A stretch of DNA of 64,000 nt from Janibacter limosus (GCF_004295485.1 NZ_CP036164.1:868001-932000), one strand, 5' to 3'. Shown: positions 25,048 to 34,169, numbered from the stretch's first letter. A program made the numbers and translations. Notes: a model not told the origin generated them from the letters alone.

Positions 25048-26037
25048 ATGGACACAGGCTCACCGACACAGGTCGCGCTCACCCGGGTGCCGGTCCCCGG
25101 GACCGGTGCCGAGGACGTGCTCGTCGGCCCGGACTCGCGGGTGTGGACGGGCACGGTGGACGGCGCGATCATCGCCGTCTCCCCGGACGGACGGCACAGC
25201 GAGCGGGTCGTCGAGACCGGAGGCCGGCCGCTGGGCCTGGAGTGGCTGCCCGACGGCCGCCTCCTCGTGTGCGACGCCGTGCGCGGCCTGCTCGCGGTCG
25301 ACGTCGACGGGGACGGTGGCGTCGAGGAGCTCGTGACCCATGTCGACGGCACGGCGATGCTCTTCACCAACAACGCGGCGGTGGCCGCCGACGGCACGAT
25401 CTGGTTCAGCGACTCCTCGCGCCGGTGGGGCATCGACGCCTGGAAGTCCGACCTCGTCGAGCACACCCGCAGCGGGCGCCTCCTGCGGCGCGACGTCGAT
25501 GGCACGGTGACCACCGTCCTCGACGGGGTGGCCTTCGCCAACGGGGTGGCGCTCGCCAGGGACGAGAGCATGGTCCTCGTCGCCGAGCTGGCCCGGCGTC
25601 GGATCCGACGGGTGCGGTTGAGCGATGGTCGGCCGATGGCCGGCCACGTCGTCGCCGAGGTGGGGAGCGAGGTCGAGCCCGCGCAGGACGAGGTCTTCGT
25701 CAGCGGCCTGCCCGGGTACCCCGACAACATCTCCCGCGGGTCGGACGGACTGATCTGGTCGGCCATCGCGTCGCCGCCCGACCCGGTGCTGGGGCTGCTC
25801 CAACGCGGACCGCAACGGCTGCGCGACCTGGCGCTGCGCCTGCCGGAGGCACTCAAGCCCAGCCCGCAGCGCACCGTGCGCGTGACCGCCCACGACGACG
25901 AGGGGAGGCTCGTCCATGACCTGTGTGCGGACGCCACGCAGTGGCACATGGCGACCGGGGTGCGTGAGCACGACGGGCGGGTCTGGCTGGGCAGTCTCGT
26001 CGAGCCCGCGATCGCGTATATCGACGTGCCGCGCTGA
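25048..26037 (+). CDS. SMP-30/gluconolactonase or strictosidine-synthase-like beta-propeller
   Basis: 329 residues, six-bladed propeller family. Repeated blade patterns such as VWTGTVDGAIIAVSPDG, LLVCDAVRGLLAVDVDGDG and IWFSDSSRRWGID are visible. The family includes calcium-dependent lactonases; the central NNAAVAADGTIWFSDSS segment fits the metal-site strand. The sequence favours the strictosidine-synthase-like branch (SGLPGYPDNISRGSDGLIW), whose bacterial members have no settled function. It is monocistronic and convergent with the SatD pair. Confidence 0.85.
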   Translation: MDTGSPTQVALTRVPVPGTGAEDVLVGPDSRVWTGTVDGAIIAVSPDGRHSERVVETGGRPLGLEWLPDGRLLVCDAVRGLLAVDVDGDGGVEELVTHVDGTAMLFTNNAAVAADGTIWFSDSSRRWGIDAWKSDLVEHTRSGRLLRRDVDGTVTTVLDGVAFANGVALARDESMVLVAELARRRIRRVRLSDGRPMAGHVVAEVGSEVEPAQDEVFVSGLPGYPDNISRGSDGLIWSAIASPPDPVLGLLQRGPQRLRDLALRLPEALKPSPQRTVRVTAHDDEGRLVHDLCADATQWHMATGVREHDGRVWLGSLVEPAIAYIDVPR

Positions 26038-26058
26038 CCGTGGCCGCGACGCTGGGGC

Positions 26059-26823
26059 TCAGGAGGCGAGCACGAGGGCGGTCATCGCCACCAGCCAGCT
26101 GACGAAGCTGCCGACGAGGAAGTACTCGGTGACCTTGTCGATGTCCGACGGTCGGCGGCCGTCCTCGTCGGTCCTGGAGTGCGACTTCAGCTCGGGCCAG
26201 CGGATGAGCCCCTTGGCCGCGATCACGAGTCCCGCCGCGGTGAGCTCACCGGCCAGACCCAGTCCCAGGATGAAGATGCGCTCGAGGGGGCCGAGCAGCC
26301 GACCGCCGCGCAGCTCGCCGTCGGCCCCGCCGGCGAGCGGCCCCGGGGGGAGCGCGCCGGTGGTGACCAGGACGAGTCGGACGACCCGGTTGCCCGTGGC
26401 GAGCTGGACGAGCACGAGCCCGGCGAGCAGCAGGGCCCGGTCCGGCTCCGGCTGCCAGGGCAGCTGGCTCCAGGTCAGCCACCGCGCGAGCCACCCGGTG
26501 ACCGGCGGTGCCCAGCCCGACCCGAGGAGCTGGACGAGCAGGGCTCCGGCGAAGACAGCCAGGGCCCGCCGGTGGCCGGTGCCGCGGTCGGCCTCCTCGG
26601 CGCAGATCAACCAGGCGACGAGGCCGATGACCGCCAGGGTCGTCAGCACCACACCGCCCCACGTCGCGAGGAGCCCGCAGGTCGCAGCGATGACGACGAG
26701 CACGAGCACACCGGCGATGGGGACCCAGCGGATCTCGCGCGCGGAGGCGGCCGGCCGGGGATGCAGGCTGCGCAGCAGGTCGGCGAGACCGATCGCGACG
26801 AGGAGGGCTGACAGGACGGTCAC
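26059..26823 (-). CDS. Membrane protein paired with SatD
   Basis: 254 residues, about seven hydrophobic segments. The C-terminal third ([43 protein letters not shown]) resembles the C-terminal part of DUF3307 proteins, which often neighbour satD; the N-terminal DUF3307 domain itself is not seen. The GTG start overlaps the satD stop (GTGA). Function is unknown; the coupling argues that it works with SatD. Confidence 0.8.
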   Translation of the reverse strand: MTVLSALLVAIGLADLLRSLHPRPAASAREIRWVPIAGVLVLVVIAATCGLLATWGGVVLTTLAVIGLVAWLICAEEADRGTGHRRALAVFAGALLVQLLGSGWAPPVTGWLARWLTWSQLPWQPEPDRALLLAGLVLVQLATGNRVVRLVLVTTGALPPGPLAGGADGELRGGRLLGPLERIFILGLGLAGELTAAGLVIAAKGLIRWPELKSHSRTDEDGRRPSDIDKVTEYFLVGSFVSWLVAMTALVLAS

Positions 26824-27449
26824 GGCAGGGCCTCCAGCTCGGTGTCGAGGGTGACGATGTGGTCGAGGGCGTCGCGGTGGACCCGGCGGGAGACGGCGGT
26901 GGGGGAGATCTGCTCGGCCTGCGCCAGGGCCTTCTGGGTGGTGCCGGCGAGCAGCCCGCGCAGCAGGCGTCGGGACCGGTCGTCGAGGTCGGCGAGGAGC
27001 AGGTCCCGGTGCTGCAGCGCGGCATCGAGCACCAGTCCGACGGAGGAGTCCTCGCGCCACCGGGTGCGCACGAGACGGCTGTCCGCGCGGGCGGAGCCCT
27101 CGGCCCCCTTCGCCAAGGTGATGGCCTCGCGGGCCCGCCACCATCCGGGGCCGTCCTGCACGCTGCCGTCCTCGCTGAGGGAGGCGACCTCGCCGTAGGA
27201 CAGGCCGTAGCGGGTCTCGACCTCGGGCAGCAGCCCGGTGCGCAGGAGCAGGGCGGCGTGCGAGGCCTGGCCACGGCGCTCCCACGCGCCCTGGAACTCG
27301 TCGCCGACGGTGATCCGGACCGGGTGCACCGGCTGGGTGGCCACGTTGACCTCGGCGATGACCTCCTCGAGACGGGCATGCAGCTGCCCGCGGTCGGCTG
27401 CCGTGCGGGAGCCGACGACGTCGCCGATGAGGGTGGCCATCATGGTCAT
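26820..27449 (-). CDS. SatD-family protein
   Basis: 209 residues, SatD family. The N-terminal part has the typical IGDVVGSR and ITVGDEFQG motifs reminiscent of nucleotidyl-cyclase-like folds. The C-terminal part (QKALAQAEQISPTAVSRRVHRDAL) is a helix-turn-helix. It could therefore sense something and bind DNA. The leaderless -10 TAGGGT lies 6 nt before the ATG, and a 9-bp inverted repeat lies just upstream. It is downstream of the DHFR gene on the same strand but has its own promoter. Confidence 0.85.
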   Translation of the reverse strand: MTMMATLIGDVVGSRTAADRGQLHARLEEVIAEVNVATQPVHPVRITVGDEFQGAWERRGQASHAALLLRTGLLPEVETRYGLSYGEVASLSEDGSVQDGPGWWRAREAITLAKGAEGSARADSRLVRTRWREDSSVGLVLDAALQHRDLLLADLDDRSRRLLRGLLAGTTQKALAQAEQISPTAVSRRVHRDALDHIVTLDTELEALP

Positions 27450-27455
27450 CTGAAC

Positions 27456-27461
27456 ACCCTA
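27456..27461 (-). promoter_or_regulatory. Leaderless -10 box of satD
   Basis: TAGGGT on the minus strand, 6 nt before the ATG. Confidence 0.55.
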
Positions 27462-27464
27462 GCG

Positions 27465-27511
27465 TGATTCACCAACAAATAAACCTGTGGAGTCGATCCA
27501 AGGGTGAATCA
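27465..27511. promoter_or_regulatory. Inverted repeat upstream of satD
   Basis: TGATTCACC (27465-27473) and GGTGAATCA (27503-27511), 29 nt apart in an AT-rich patch. The promoter-proximal arm abuts the satD -10; the distal arm ends on the DHFR stop codon. It is a candidate operator with looping geometry, possibly for SatD's own helix-turn-helix. Confidence 0.5.
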
Positions 27512-28471
27512 ACCAATGACGTTACGTTCGTAGGTGACGAAGTCGAAGCCGTCACGCGGGTCGCGGCGGACCTCGCGCCACACCTGCGGGTCGATCTGCG
27601 GGAAGAAGACCTCGGCGTCGGGCGACGCGTCGATCTCGGTCAGCTCGAGCCGGGAGGCCAGGTCGATCGTCTGTCGGTAGATCTCGCCGCCGCCGACGAC
27701 GAAGACCTCACCGGGCCCGCCGACGACGAGGGCCTCCGCCAGGGAGTGCACGGCAATGGCGCCCGGAGCGCTCCAGTCGTGGTCGGAGGTGATGACGACC
27801 GTCGTCCGGCCGGGCAGGGCCCGGCCGATCGAGTCCCAGGTGCGCCGCCCCATGAGCATCACGCCACCCATCGTGAGCGCCTTGAAGTGCTTGAGGTCCT
27901 CGGGGAGGTGCCACGGCATGCCGCCGTCGACCCCGATGGCGCGGTTGGCTCCCAGCGCGGCGACGAGGACGAGCCGCTGGTCGTGACCCATCTCGACGAA
28001 GGGGGGCAGCCCCCCGTCGCGCAGCCCCTCGAGCACGAGGCGCTCGTGCGGCACGACCCGCTCGGGCAGCTGCGCCAGCGGCCACCAGCGCAGCTCGGCC
28101 GCCTTGTCGGGCTCGCGCAGGGTGGGCTCGCCGGACCACTGCGTGACGTGGAAGAAGAAGTCGGCGCGCTGCTCACGCGGGCCGGCGAGCGTGCTGCGCT
28201 GGACCGTGGTGAGCGGGGCCGCGGCGAGGACCCGGACCCCGAGCTCCTCCTCGACCTCACGGTGCAGGGCCTCGACGGGTGAGCCCGCGTCCTCGATGTG
28301 ACCGGCGGCGCCGCAGGCCCACCAGCCGTCCATGAAGCCGGTGCCCTGCCGCAGCTGCAGCAGGACCTCGACGCCCTCGTCCTCGCTCGTCCGGGTCATC
28401 ACGGCGTAGGACGCGGCGAGGAGCGGGACCCTGCCCCGCAGGCTCTCGGGAGTCGGTCGCGGCAGCCTCAT
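27509..28471 (-). CDS. Nudix hydrolase-dihydrofolate reductase fusion
   Basis: 320 residues with two domains. Residues 1 to about 157 form a Nudix domain; its box has G-x5-G rather than G-x5-E but retains REVEEELGV. From residue about 160 ([14 protein letters not shown]) a full DHFR domain follows: [18 protein letters not shown] with the catalytic aspartate, [16 protein letters not shown] and [12 protein letters not shown] regenerates tetrahydrofolate after thymidylate synthase, whose gene overlaps it upstream by four bases (ATGA). The Nudix half might act in pterin or nucleotide clean-up. A separate dfrA start at the internal methionine is possible. Confidence 0.92.
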   Translation of the reverse strand: MRLPRPTPESLRGRVPLLAASYAVMTRTSEDEGVEVLLQLRQGTGFMDGWWACGAAGHIEDAGSPVEALHREVEEELGVRVLAAAPLTTVQRSTLAGPREQRADFFFHVTQWSGEPTLREPDKAAELRWWPLAQLPERVVPHERLVLEGLRDGGLPPFVEMGHDQRLVLVAALGANRAIGVDGGMPWHLPEDLKHFKALTMGGVMLMGRRTWDSIGRALPGRTTVVITSDHDWSAPGAIAVHSLAEALVVGGPGEVFVVGGGEIYRQTIDLASRLELTEIDASPDAEVFFPQIDPQVWREVRRDPRDGFDFVTYERNVIG

Positions 28472-29277
28472 ACGGCGATCGGTGCCTTGATCGTGGGCGC
28501 GGCCTCGTACCCGACGAGGGTGAAGTCGTCGAGCTCGTAGGCGTCGATCGAGTCGCGCGGCGTGATCTCCATGCGCGGCAAGGGGCCGGGGGAGCGGGTC
28601 AGCTGCAGGTCGGCCTGCTCCAGGTGGTTGCTGTAGAGGTGCGCGTCACCGAGGGTGTGGACGAACTCACCCGGGTCCATGTCGACCTGCTGGGCGACCA
28701 TCATCGTCAGCAGGGCGTAGGAGGCGATGTTGAAGGGCACGCCAAGGAAGATGTCGGCGCTGCGCTGGTAGAGCTGGCAGGACAGCTTCGCCCGGTGACC
28801 GTCCTGAGCCGGCGTCACGTAGAACTGGAACATCGTGTGGCACGGGGGCAGGGCCATCTCGCCGACCTCCGCGACATTCCACGCGGAGACGATGTGACGG
28901 CGGCTGTCGGGGTTGGTGCGCAGGGCATCGATGACCTGGCTGATCTGGTCGATGGTCGACCCGTCGGGCGCCGGCCAGGAGCGCCACTGGTGGCCGTAGA
29001 CCGGACCGAGGTCACCCTGCTCGTCGGCCCACTCGTCCCAGATGGAGATCCCGCGCTCCTGCAGCCACCGGACATTGGTGTCACCACGCAGGAACCACAG
29101 CAGCTCACCGATGATCGATCGCAGGTGCAGCTTCTTGGTCGTCAGGGCCGGGAAGCCCTGCGACAGGTCGAAGCGCATCTGGTGACCGAAGACGCTGCGG
29201 GTCCCCGTACCGGTGCGGTCGGACTTGTCGACCCCGTGGTCGCGGACGTGCTCGAGGAGGTCGAGGTACTGGCGCAT
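28468..29277 (-). CDS. thyA: Thymidylate synthase (ThyA)
   Basis: Methylates dUMP to dTMP with methylene-tetrahydrofolate, producing dihydrofolate for the adjacent DHFR. It has 269 residues, normal for ThyA, starting [15 protein letters not shown]. The catalytic cysteine lies in [13 protein letters not shown], and the folate/dUMP-site segments [17 protein letters not shown] and [12 protein letters not shown] are intact. A leaderless -10 (TATCGT) is 6 nt before the ATG. It is divergent from dapA across a 43-bp gap. Confidence 0.96.
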   Translation of the reverse strand: MRQYLDLLEHVRDHGVDKSDRTGTGTRSVFGHQMRFDLSQGFPALTTKKLHLRSIIGELLWFLRGDTNVRWLQERGISIWDEWADEQGDLGPVYGHQWRSWPAPDGSTIDQISQVIDALRTNPDSRRHIVSAWNVAEVGEMALPPCHTMFQFYVTPAQDGHRAKLSCQLYQRSADIFLGVPFNIASYALLTMMVAQQVDMDPGEFVHTLGDAHLYSNHLEQADLQLTRSPGPLPRMEITPRDSIDAYELDDFTLVGYEAAPTIKAPIAV

Positions 29278-29283
29278 GGCGTC

Positions 29284-29289
29284 ACGATA
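29284..29289 (-). promoter_or_regulatory. Leaderless -10 box of thyA
   Basis: TATCGT on the minus strand, 6 nt before the ATG. Confidence 0.5.
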
Positions 29290-29307
29290 GACGCCCCCAC
29301 CGACGGC

Positions 29308-29313
29308 TACGCT
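29308..29313 (+). promoter_or_regulatory. Leaderless -10 box of dapA
   Basis: TACGCT, 7 nt before the ATG. It lies 18 bp from the thyA -10 on the other strand, so the two promoters share one short region. Confidence 0.55.
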
Positions 29314-29320
29314 GACCAGC

Positions 29321-30217
29321 ATGACGACTTCCCCCTTCGGCAGGGTGATCACCGCGATGGTCACCCCCATGAACCCTGACGGCTCGGTCGACACCCAGGG
29401 TGTGGCCGCTGTCGTCGAGCACCTCGTCGCGACCGGGCACGACGGCGTCGTCGTCAACGGCACGACCGGCGAGTCCCCGACGCTGAGCTCCGCCGAGAGC
29501 ATCGCGATGGTCGAAGCCGTCAAGGCCGCCGCCGGCGACCGTCTCGCCGTCACGGCCGGAGTCGGGTCCAACAACACGGCGCACGCCATCCAGATGGCCG
29601 GCGAGGCAACTCGCGCCGGCGCCGACGGTCTGCTCGTCGTCTCCCCGTACTACAACAAGCCCACCCAGTCCGGTCTGCTCGCCCACACGCGCGCCATCGC
29701 CGACGCTGCCGAGCTGCCGATCATGCTCTACGACATCCCGGGGCGCACCGCGACCCCCTTCGCCGTGGAGACGCTCGTCGCGCTGGCCGACCACGAGCGG
29801 ATCCTCGCCGTCAAGGACGCGAAGGGAGACCTGTGGGCCTCCTCGCAGGTCATGGCCGCGACCGATCTGCTCTGGTACTCCGGCGCCGACGAGCACAACC
29901 TCGCGCACCTCGCGCAGGGCGCCCACGGCATCGTCTCCGTCGTCGGCCATGTGGCCGGGCGCCAGTACGCCGACATGGTCGCCGCAGTCGACGCCGGCGA
30001 CCTGGCGACCGCCCGGTCGATCCACCACCGCCTCATCCCGGTCGTCAATGCCCTGATGTCGACCTCGCAGGGCGCGATCATGGCCAAGGCCGCGCTCGTC
30101 GAGCTCGGGGTCATCGCGCACGCGACCGTCCGGCTGCCCTACGTCGAGGGCCCGCCGGAGCACCTCGAGGTCCTGCGCGCCGGTCTGTCCGCCTCCGGGA
30201 TCGGGGTCGCTGCGTGA
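29321..30217 (+). CDS. dapA: 4-hydroxy-tetrahydrodipicolinate synthase
   Basis: Condenses aspartate semialdehyde with pyruvate, first step of the DAP/lysine branch. It has 298 residues and a TIM barrel. [12 protein letters not shown] holds the conserved Thr-Thr pair, the catalytic tyrosine is in LYDIPGRT, and the Schiff-base lysine is in [10 protein letters not shown]. Its stop overlaps the GTG of rnj, the usual dapA-rnj coupling. Confidence 0.96.
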   Translation: MTTSPFGRVITAMVTPMNPDGSVDTQGVAAVVEHLVATGHDGVVVNGTTGESPTLSSAESIAMVEAVKAAAGDRLAVTAGVGSNNTAHAIQMAGEATRAGADGLLVVSPYYNKPTQSGLLAHTRAIADAAELPIMLYDIPGRTATPFAVETLVALADHERILAVKDAKGDLWASSQVMAATDLLWYSGADEHNLAHLAQGAHGIVSVVGHVAGRQYADMVAAVDAGDLATARSIHHRLIPVVNALMSTSQGAIMAKAALVELGVIAHATVRLPYVEGPPEHLEVLRAGLSASGIGVAA

Positions 30218-31899
30218 GCCACCCGCACCCGGACCTCGCGTCTCCTCCACCGCTGGAGCCGGGCGCGGTGCGGGTCGTCGCGCTGGGCGGCCTGGGCGAG
30301 GTCGGGCGCAACATGACGGTCATCGAGCACGAGGGGCAGCTGCTCGTCGTCGACTGCGGGGTCCTCTTCCCGGAGGACCACCAGCCCGGCGTCGACCTGA
30401 TCCTCCCGGACTTCGAGTACATCCTCGACCGTCTCGACGACATCCAGGCGATCGTGCTGACCCACGGGCACGAGGACCACATCGGCGCGGTGCCCTACCT
30501 GCTGCGTCACAAGCCCGACATCCCGCTCGTCGGGTCGATGCTCACGCTGGCGCTCATCGAGGCCAAGCTCAAGGAGCACCGGATCAAGCCCTTCACCCTC
30601 GGGGTCAAGGAGGGCGGGCGCGAGTCCTTCGGAGTCTTCGACTGCGAGTTCATCGCCGTCAACCACTCGATCCCCGACGCCCTGGCCGTCTTCGTGCGCA
30701 CCGCGGGCGGGACCCTGCTGCACACGGGCGACTTCAAGATGGACCAGCTGCCGCTGGACAAGCGGCTGACCGACCTGCGCGCCTTCGCCCGGGTCGGCGA
30801 GGAGGGGGTCGACCTCTTCCTCACCGACTCCACCAACGCCGAGGTGCCCGGCTTCACGACCCCCGAGCGGGAGATCGCGCCGGCGATCGACACCGTCTTC
30901 CGCACGGCCCAGCGCCGGATCATCGTGGCCTGCTTCTCCAGCCACGTGCACCGCGTCCAGCAGGTGCTCGACGCCGCCGAGCGCAACGGCCGCAAGGTCG
31001 CGATGGTCGGACGCTCGATGGTGCGCAACATGGGCATCGCCGCCGACCTGGGCTACCTCCACGTCCCCGACGGCGTGCTCGTCGACGTCAAGAAGCTCGA
31101 CACCTTCCCCGACGACGAGATCGTGCTCATCTGCACCGGCAGCCAGGGCGAGCCGATGGCGGCACTGTCACGGATGGCCAACCGCGACCACCGCATCGAC
31201 GTCGGCGACGGCGACACCGTGCTGCTCGCCTCCAGCCTCATCCCCGGCAACGAGAATGCCGTCTACCGCGTCATCAACGGCCTGATGCGGCTCGGCGCCG
31301 ACGTGGTCCACAAGGGCAACGCCAAGGTGCACGTCTCGGGCCACGCGAGTGCCGGCGAGCTGCTCTACTGCTACAACATCGTCAAGCCGCGCAATGTCAT
31401 GCCGGTCCACGGCGAGTGGCGCCACCTCGTCGCCAATGCCGATCTGGCGATGCAGACCGGCGTCGACCCCGACCATGTCGTGCTCGCCGAGGACGGTGTC
31501 GTGGCCGACCTCGTCGACGGGCGCGCCCGGATCGTCGGGTCCGTGCCGTGCGGCTACGTCTACGTCGACGGCTCGAGCGTCGGCGGGGCCACCGAGGACC
31601 TGCTCAAGGACCGCCGCATCCTGCGCGACGAGGGCTTCATCTCCGTGACCATCGTCGTCGACTCCTCGACCGGCAAGGTCATCGCCGGTCCGGAGATCAC
31701 CGCCCGCGGCTTCGCCGAGGACGACGAGATCTTCACCCAGGTCAAGCCCACGATCATCGCGGCCCTCGACGAGGCCGCGAGCAAGGGCACGACCGACACC
31801 CACCAGCTGCAGCGCGTCGTGCGCCGCGCCATCGGTGGCTGGGTGGGCGGCAAGATCCGCCGGCGCCCGATGATCATCCCGGTGGTCATCGAGGCCTGA
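30214..31899 (+). CDS. rnj: Ribonuclease J
   Basis: Metallo-beta-lactamase/beta-CASP RNase with 5'-3' exo- and endonuclease activity, needed for rRNA maturation and mRNA decay. It has 561 residues. The zinc motif HGHEDHIG is present, the beta-CASP histidines are at HVSGHASAGE and PVHGEWRH, and the C-terminal domain is complete. The GTG start overlaps the dapA stop. A 13-bp hairpin follows. Confidence 0.95.
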   Translation: MSHPHPDLASPPPLEPGAVRVVALGGLGEVGRNMTVIEHEGQLLVVDCGVLFPEDHQPGVDLILPDFEYILDRLDDIQAIVLTHGHEDHIGAVPYLLRHKPDIPLVGSMLTLALIEAKLKEHRIKPFTLGVKEGGRESFGVFDCEFIAVNHSIPDALAVFVRTAGGTLLHTGDFKMDQLPLDKRLTDLRAFARVGEEGVDLFLTDSTNAEVPGFTTPEREIAPAIDTVFRTAQRRIIVACFSSHVHRVQQVLDAAERNGRKVAMVGRSMVRNMGIAADLGYLHVPDGVLVDVKKLDTFPDDEIVLICTGSQGEPMAALSRMANRDHRIDVGDGDTVLLASSLIPGNENAVYRVINGLMRLGADVVHKGNAKVHVSGHASAGELLYCYNIVKPRNVMPVHGEWRHLVANADLAMQTGVDPDHVVLAEDGVVADLVDGRARIVGSVPCGYVYVDGSSVGGATEDLLKDRRILRDEGFISVTIVVDSSTGKVIAGPEITARGFAEDDEIFTQVKPTIIAALDEAASKGTTDTHQLQRVVRRAIGGWVGGKIRRRPMIIPVVIEA

Positions 31900-31915
31900 G
31901 CGGGTACCTCCTGCC

Positions 31916-31952
31916 GAGGCGAAGGGAGCCTGCCGGGACCTCCCTTCGCCTC
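31916..31952. terminator. Terminator between rnj and the aminotransferase gene
   Basis: Perfect 13-bp stem GAGGCGAAGGGAG/CTCCCTTCGCCTC between convergent genes. Each arm contains one copy of the over-represented heptamer CGAAGGG. Confidence 0.8.
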
Positions 31953-31969
31953 GCCCGAGGAGGGCTCGG

Positions 31970-33184
31970 TCAGAGGGCGCGCAGCGCGGCCAGGAGCCGG
32001 TCGATGTGCTCGGGGGTGCTCCCGAGGCCGGCGCTGATCCGCACGGCGCTGTCCTGCTCGTGCTCCGAGAGCAGGTCGTCGACGAGCAGGTGGGCGCAGA
32101 ACTTGCCGTCCCGCACGCCGATGCCGTGGTCGTCGCCGAGGATGCGCGCGACCTCACCGCTGTCGTACCCGTCGACGGTGATCGACGCGACGGGAGCGCC
32201 GTCCCCACCACCGAAGAGGGTGTGCACGTGCACGCCCTCGATCCCGGCGAGGCCCGCGAGGAGTCGGATGCGCAGTGCCTGCTCGTGGTCGACGATGGCC
32301 CGCTCGTGCTCGGCGATGATCTCGCAGGCCGTGGCCAGCGCGACGGCGCCGAGGACGTTGGGGGAGCCGGCCTCGTGGCGGGCCGGGCCGCAGGCCCACT
32401 CGGTCGTGTCGGGCCCGACGTGGGCCGACGCGCCGCCGCCGGCGAGGTAGGGGTCGGCGGCGTCGAGCCAGTCCCTGCGGCCGACGAGCACCCCGGCGCC
32501 GAAGGGGGCGTAGATCTTGTGACCGCTGAAGGCGACCCAGTCGATGCCGAGGGCCTCGATGTCGACCCGGCGGTGGGGCGCGACCTGGGCGGCGTCGAGG
32601 GCGAAGCGGGCGCCGTGCTGGCGGGCCAGCGCCGAGAGCCGCTCGATCGGCCAGTGCTCACCGGTGACATTGGAGGCGCCGGTCGCGACGACCAGTCGGT
32701 GCTCGGCAGGGTGGTTGCGCAGGGCCTGGTCGAGCAGGTCGACGGCCTCGTCGTGGCTGTGCGGCACCGGCAGGCGCAGCGCATCGCCCCACGGGAGCAG
32801 CGCGGCGTGGTGCTCGGAGGCGAAGACGAAGACCTTGGTCCCCTCGGGCAGTGCCCGCGCCAGCAGGTTGAAGGAGTCGGTCGTGTTGCGGGTGAAGACG
32901 ACCTGGTCGTCCTCGCGCGCCCCGACGAAGTCGGCGACGCTCTCGCGGGCCTGCTCGTAGCGTGAGCTGGTCACGCGCGAGGCGAAGCCTGCGCCGCGGT
33001 GCACGGAGGAGTAGGTCACCGCAGCGGCGGCCACCTCCTGGGCGACGGCGGCGAAGGCGGGCGTGGTGGCGCCGTGGTCGAGGTGGGCGTACTCGACGAC
33101 CGAGCCGTCCTTGTCGCGGTAGCTCAGCCCGGCGGAGACGAGCTCGGGCAGGAGGGTGGTGGTGTGCACATCGGAAACGGTCAT
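31970..33184 (-). CDS. Class V aminotransferase / cysteine desulfurase-like PLP enzyme
   Basis: 404 residues, fold type I PLP enzyme of the SufS/selenocysteine-lyase group. Seen are YAHLDHGATTPA, TRNTTDSFNLLAR, the aspartate in FALDAAQVAPH and the PLP lysine in FSGHKIYAPFGAG. The start MTVSDVHTT has AGGAGC 9 nt upstream. The leader carries a SAM-IV riboswitch, so the gene should respond to S-adenosylmethionine, and a role in sulfur amino acid metabolism (for example cysteine or Se/S mobilisation) is likely. The exact substrate is unknown. Confidence 0.9.
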   Translation of the reverse strand: MTVSDVHTTTLLPELVSAGLSYRDKDGSVVEYAHLDHGATTPAFAAVAQEVAAAAVTYSSVHRGAGFASRVTSSRYEQARESVADFVGAREDDQVVFTRNTTDSFNLLARALPEGTKVFVFASEHHAALLPWGDALRLPVPHSHDEAVDLLDQALRNHPAEHRLVVATGASNVTGEHWPIERLSALARQHGARFALDAAQVAPHRRVDIEALGIDWVAFSGHKIYAPFGAGVLVGRRDWLDAADPYLAGGGASAHVGPDTTEWACGPARHEAGSPNVLGAVALATACEIIAEHERAIVDHEQALRIRLLAGLAGIEGVHVHTLFGGGDGAPVASITVDGYDSGEVARILGDDHGIGVRDGKFCAHLLVDDLLSEHEQDSAVRISAGLGSTPEHIDRLLAALRAL

Positions 33185-33223
33185 GACAGTGCTCCTGGGT
33201 CCTGTGGACCCGAGCGTCGCCAC

Positions 33224-33340
33224 GGGTCCGCGCTTGCCGGGCAACTGGTCGTCGCCGGCCAGGTCGTCACCCGGAGCACCCCACCGCGGAAGGAGGGTTG
33301 CCGACCAGCTAGCCGGGGCTTGTCGCTGGTACTCGTGACC
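33224..33340 (-). promoter_or_regulatory. SAM-IV riboswitch
   Basis: The minus-strand leader matches the SAM-IV consensus segment by segment: GGTCACGAGTACCAGCG, AAGCCCCGGCTAGCTGG, CGGCAACCCTCC, CCGCGGTGGGGTG, CCGGGTGACGACC and the 3' element GGCAAGCGCGGACCC. SAM-IV is an actinobacterial SAM-binding aptamer. Downstream, GGGTCC (about 33211-33206) can pair either with the aptamer's terminal GGACCC or with a second GGACCC next to the ribosome site, suggesting a translational switch. Confidence 0.9.
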
Positions 33341-33414
33341 TTGGGTCAGGACAGTAGCGCACCGGTTCGGGGGGCTGTCGAGCGCTCACCGAGGTCGTCT
33401 CGCAACGTGGGACA

Positions 33415-34059
33415 TCAGGCCAGGGCGATGGCCAGGACCGCGCCGGCGACGAGCCAGGGGCCGAAGGCCAGCTGCGTCGAGCGGGTCGCCCGCCGGGCGA
33501 GCAGCAGTGCGAGAGCGACGATCCCGCCGAGGACGAAGCCCAACCAGATCCCCACGACGAGCTGCGCCCACCCCAGCCACGCCAGGGTCGGGGCGATCGA
33601 GACGAGCAGCTTGGCGTCGCCCATGCCGATGGATCGGCCGTGGAGGAAGAAGGCCAGGAGGATTGCCACGCCGCCGACCAGGACCGCTGCGACGGTGGCC
33701 CTGGCCAGAGCACCCCAGTCGCCGGTCGCGGCGGAGGCTCCGGTGAGCAGGACCGCGGCGACCGGGACGAGCGGCACGGTGAGCGCGTTGGGCAGGCGGT
33801 GGACGTCGGCGTCGACTGCCGCGAGGACCAGGCCGACGAGGCCGAGGGTCAGGGGGGCGAGCAGCACCGGCCAGGGGCGGTCCGTCAGCGAGCGCTCCAC
33901 GGCCAGCCCGACGAAGGGAGCGAGCGCCGGGACCCAGAGATGGCGGGGGAGGGGACCCCCTTCGCCCGGTCGTCGGTAGGTGCCGGCGCGCAACCACTGC
34001 CACCCGACGAGACCGCAGGCGAGCGCCGCGAGCACGACGAGCGGGGTGCGGGGGTCCAT
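33415..34059 (-). CDS. A24-family prepilin peptidase
   Basis: 214-residue polytopic membrane aspartyl protease. The two catalytic aspartates are in AAVDADVHRLPN and GMGDAKL. It lacks the N-terminal cysteine-rich methylase domain of classic PilD, so it probably only cleaves prepilins, as in Flp/Tad or competence-type systems. No pilin gene is visible nearby. The leaderless -10 TAGCGT (34071-34066) is 6 nt before the ATG. Confidence 0.88.
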   Translation of the reverse strand: MDPRTPLVVLAALACGLVGWQWLRAGTYRRPGEGGPLPRHLWVPALAPFVGLAVERSLTDRPWPVLLAPLTLGLVGLVLAAVDADVHRLPNALTVPLVPVAAVLLTGASAATGDWGALARATVAAVLVGGVAILLAFFLHGRSIGMGDAKLLVSIAPTLAWLGWAQLVVGIWLGFVLGGIVALALLLARRATRSTQLAFGPWLVAGAVLAIALA

Positions 34060-34065
34060 GCGGCG

Positions 34066-34071
34066 ACGCTA
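34066..34071 (-). promoter_or_regulatory. Leaderless -10 box of the prepilin peptidase gene
   Basis: TAGCGT on the minus strand, 6 nt before the ATG. Confidence 0.5.
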
Positions 34072-34156
34072 CTGGGCGCACGAGCCGCGCGCCGACGGAT
34101 ACCCACAGGTTGGCCCTGTTGCGCGTGTGACGCGTGTGTCAGGGGTGGCTTTCGCC

Positions 34157-34162
34157 TACCCT
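34157..34162 (+). promoter_or_regulatory. Leaderless -10 box of ftsK
   Basis: TACCCT, 7 nt before the ATG. Confidence 0.55.
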
Positions 34163-34169
34163 GCGGAAC

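Noticed and set aside
27465..27511. Inverted repeat upstream of satD as a DHFR terminator
   Set aside because: A 29-nt loop with 9-bp arms is unlikely to terminate; an operator is more plausible.
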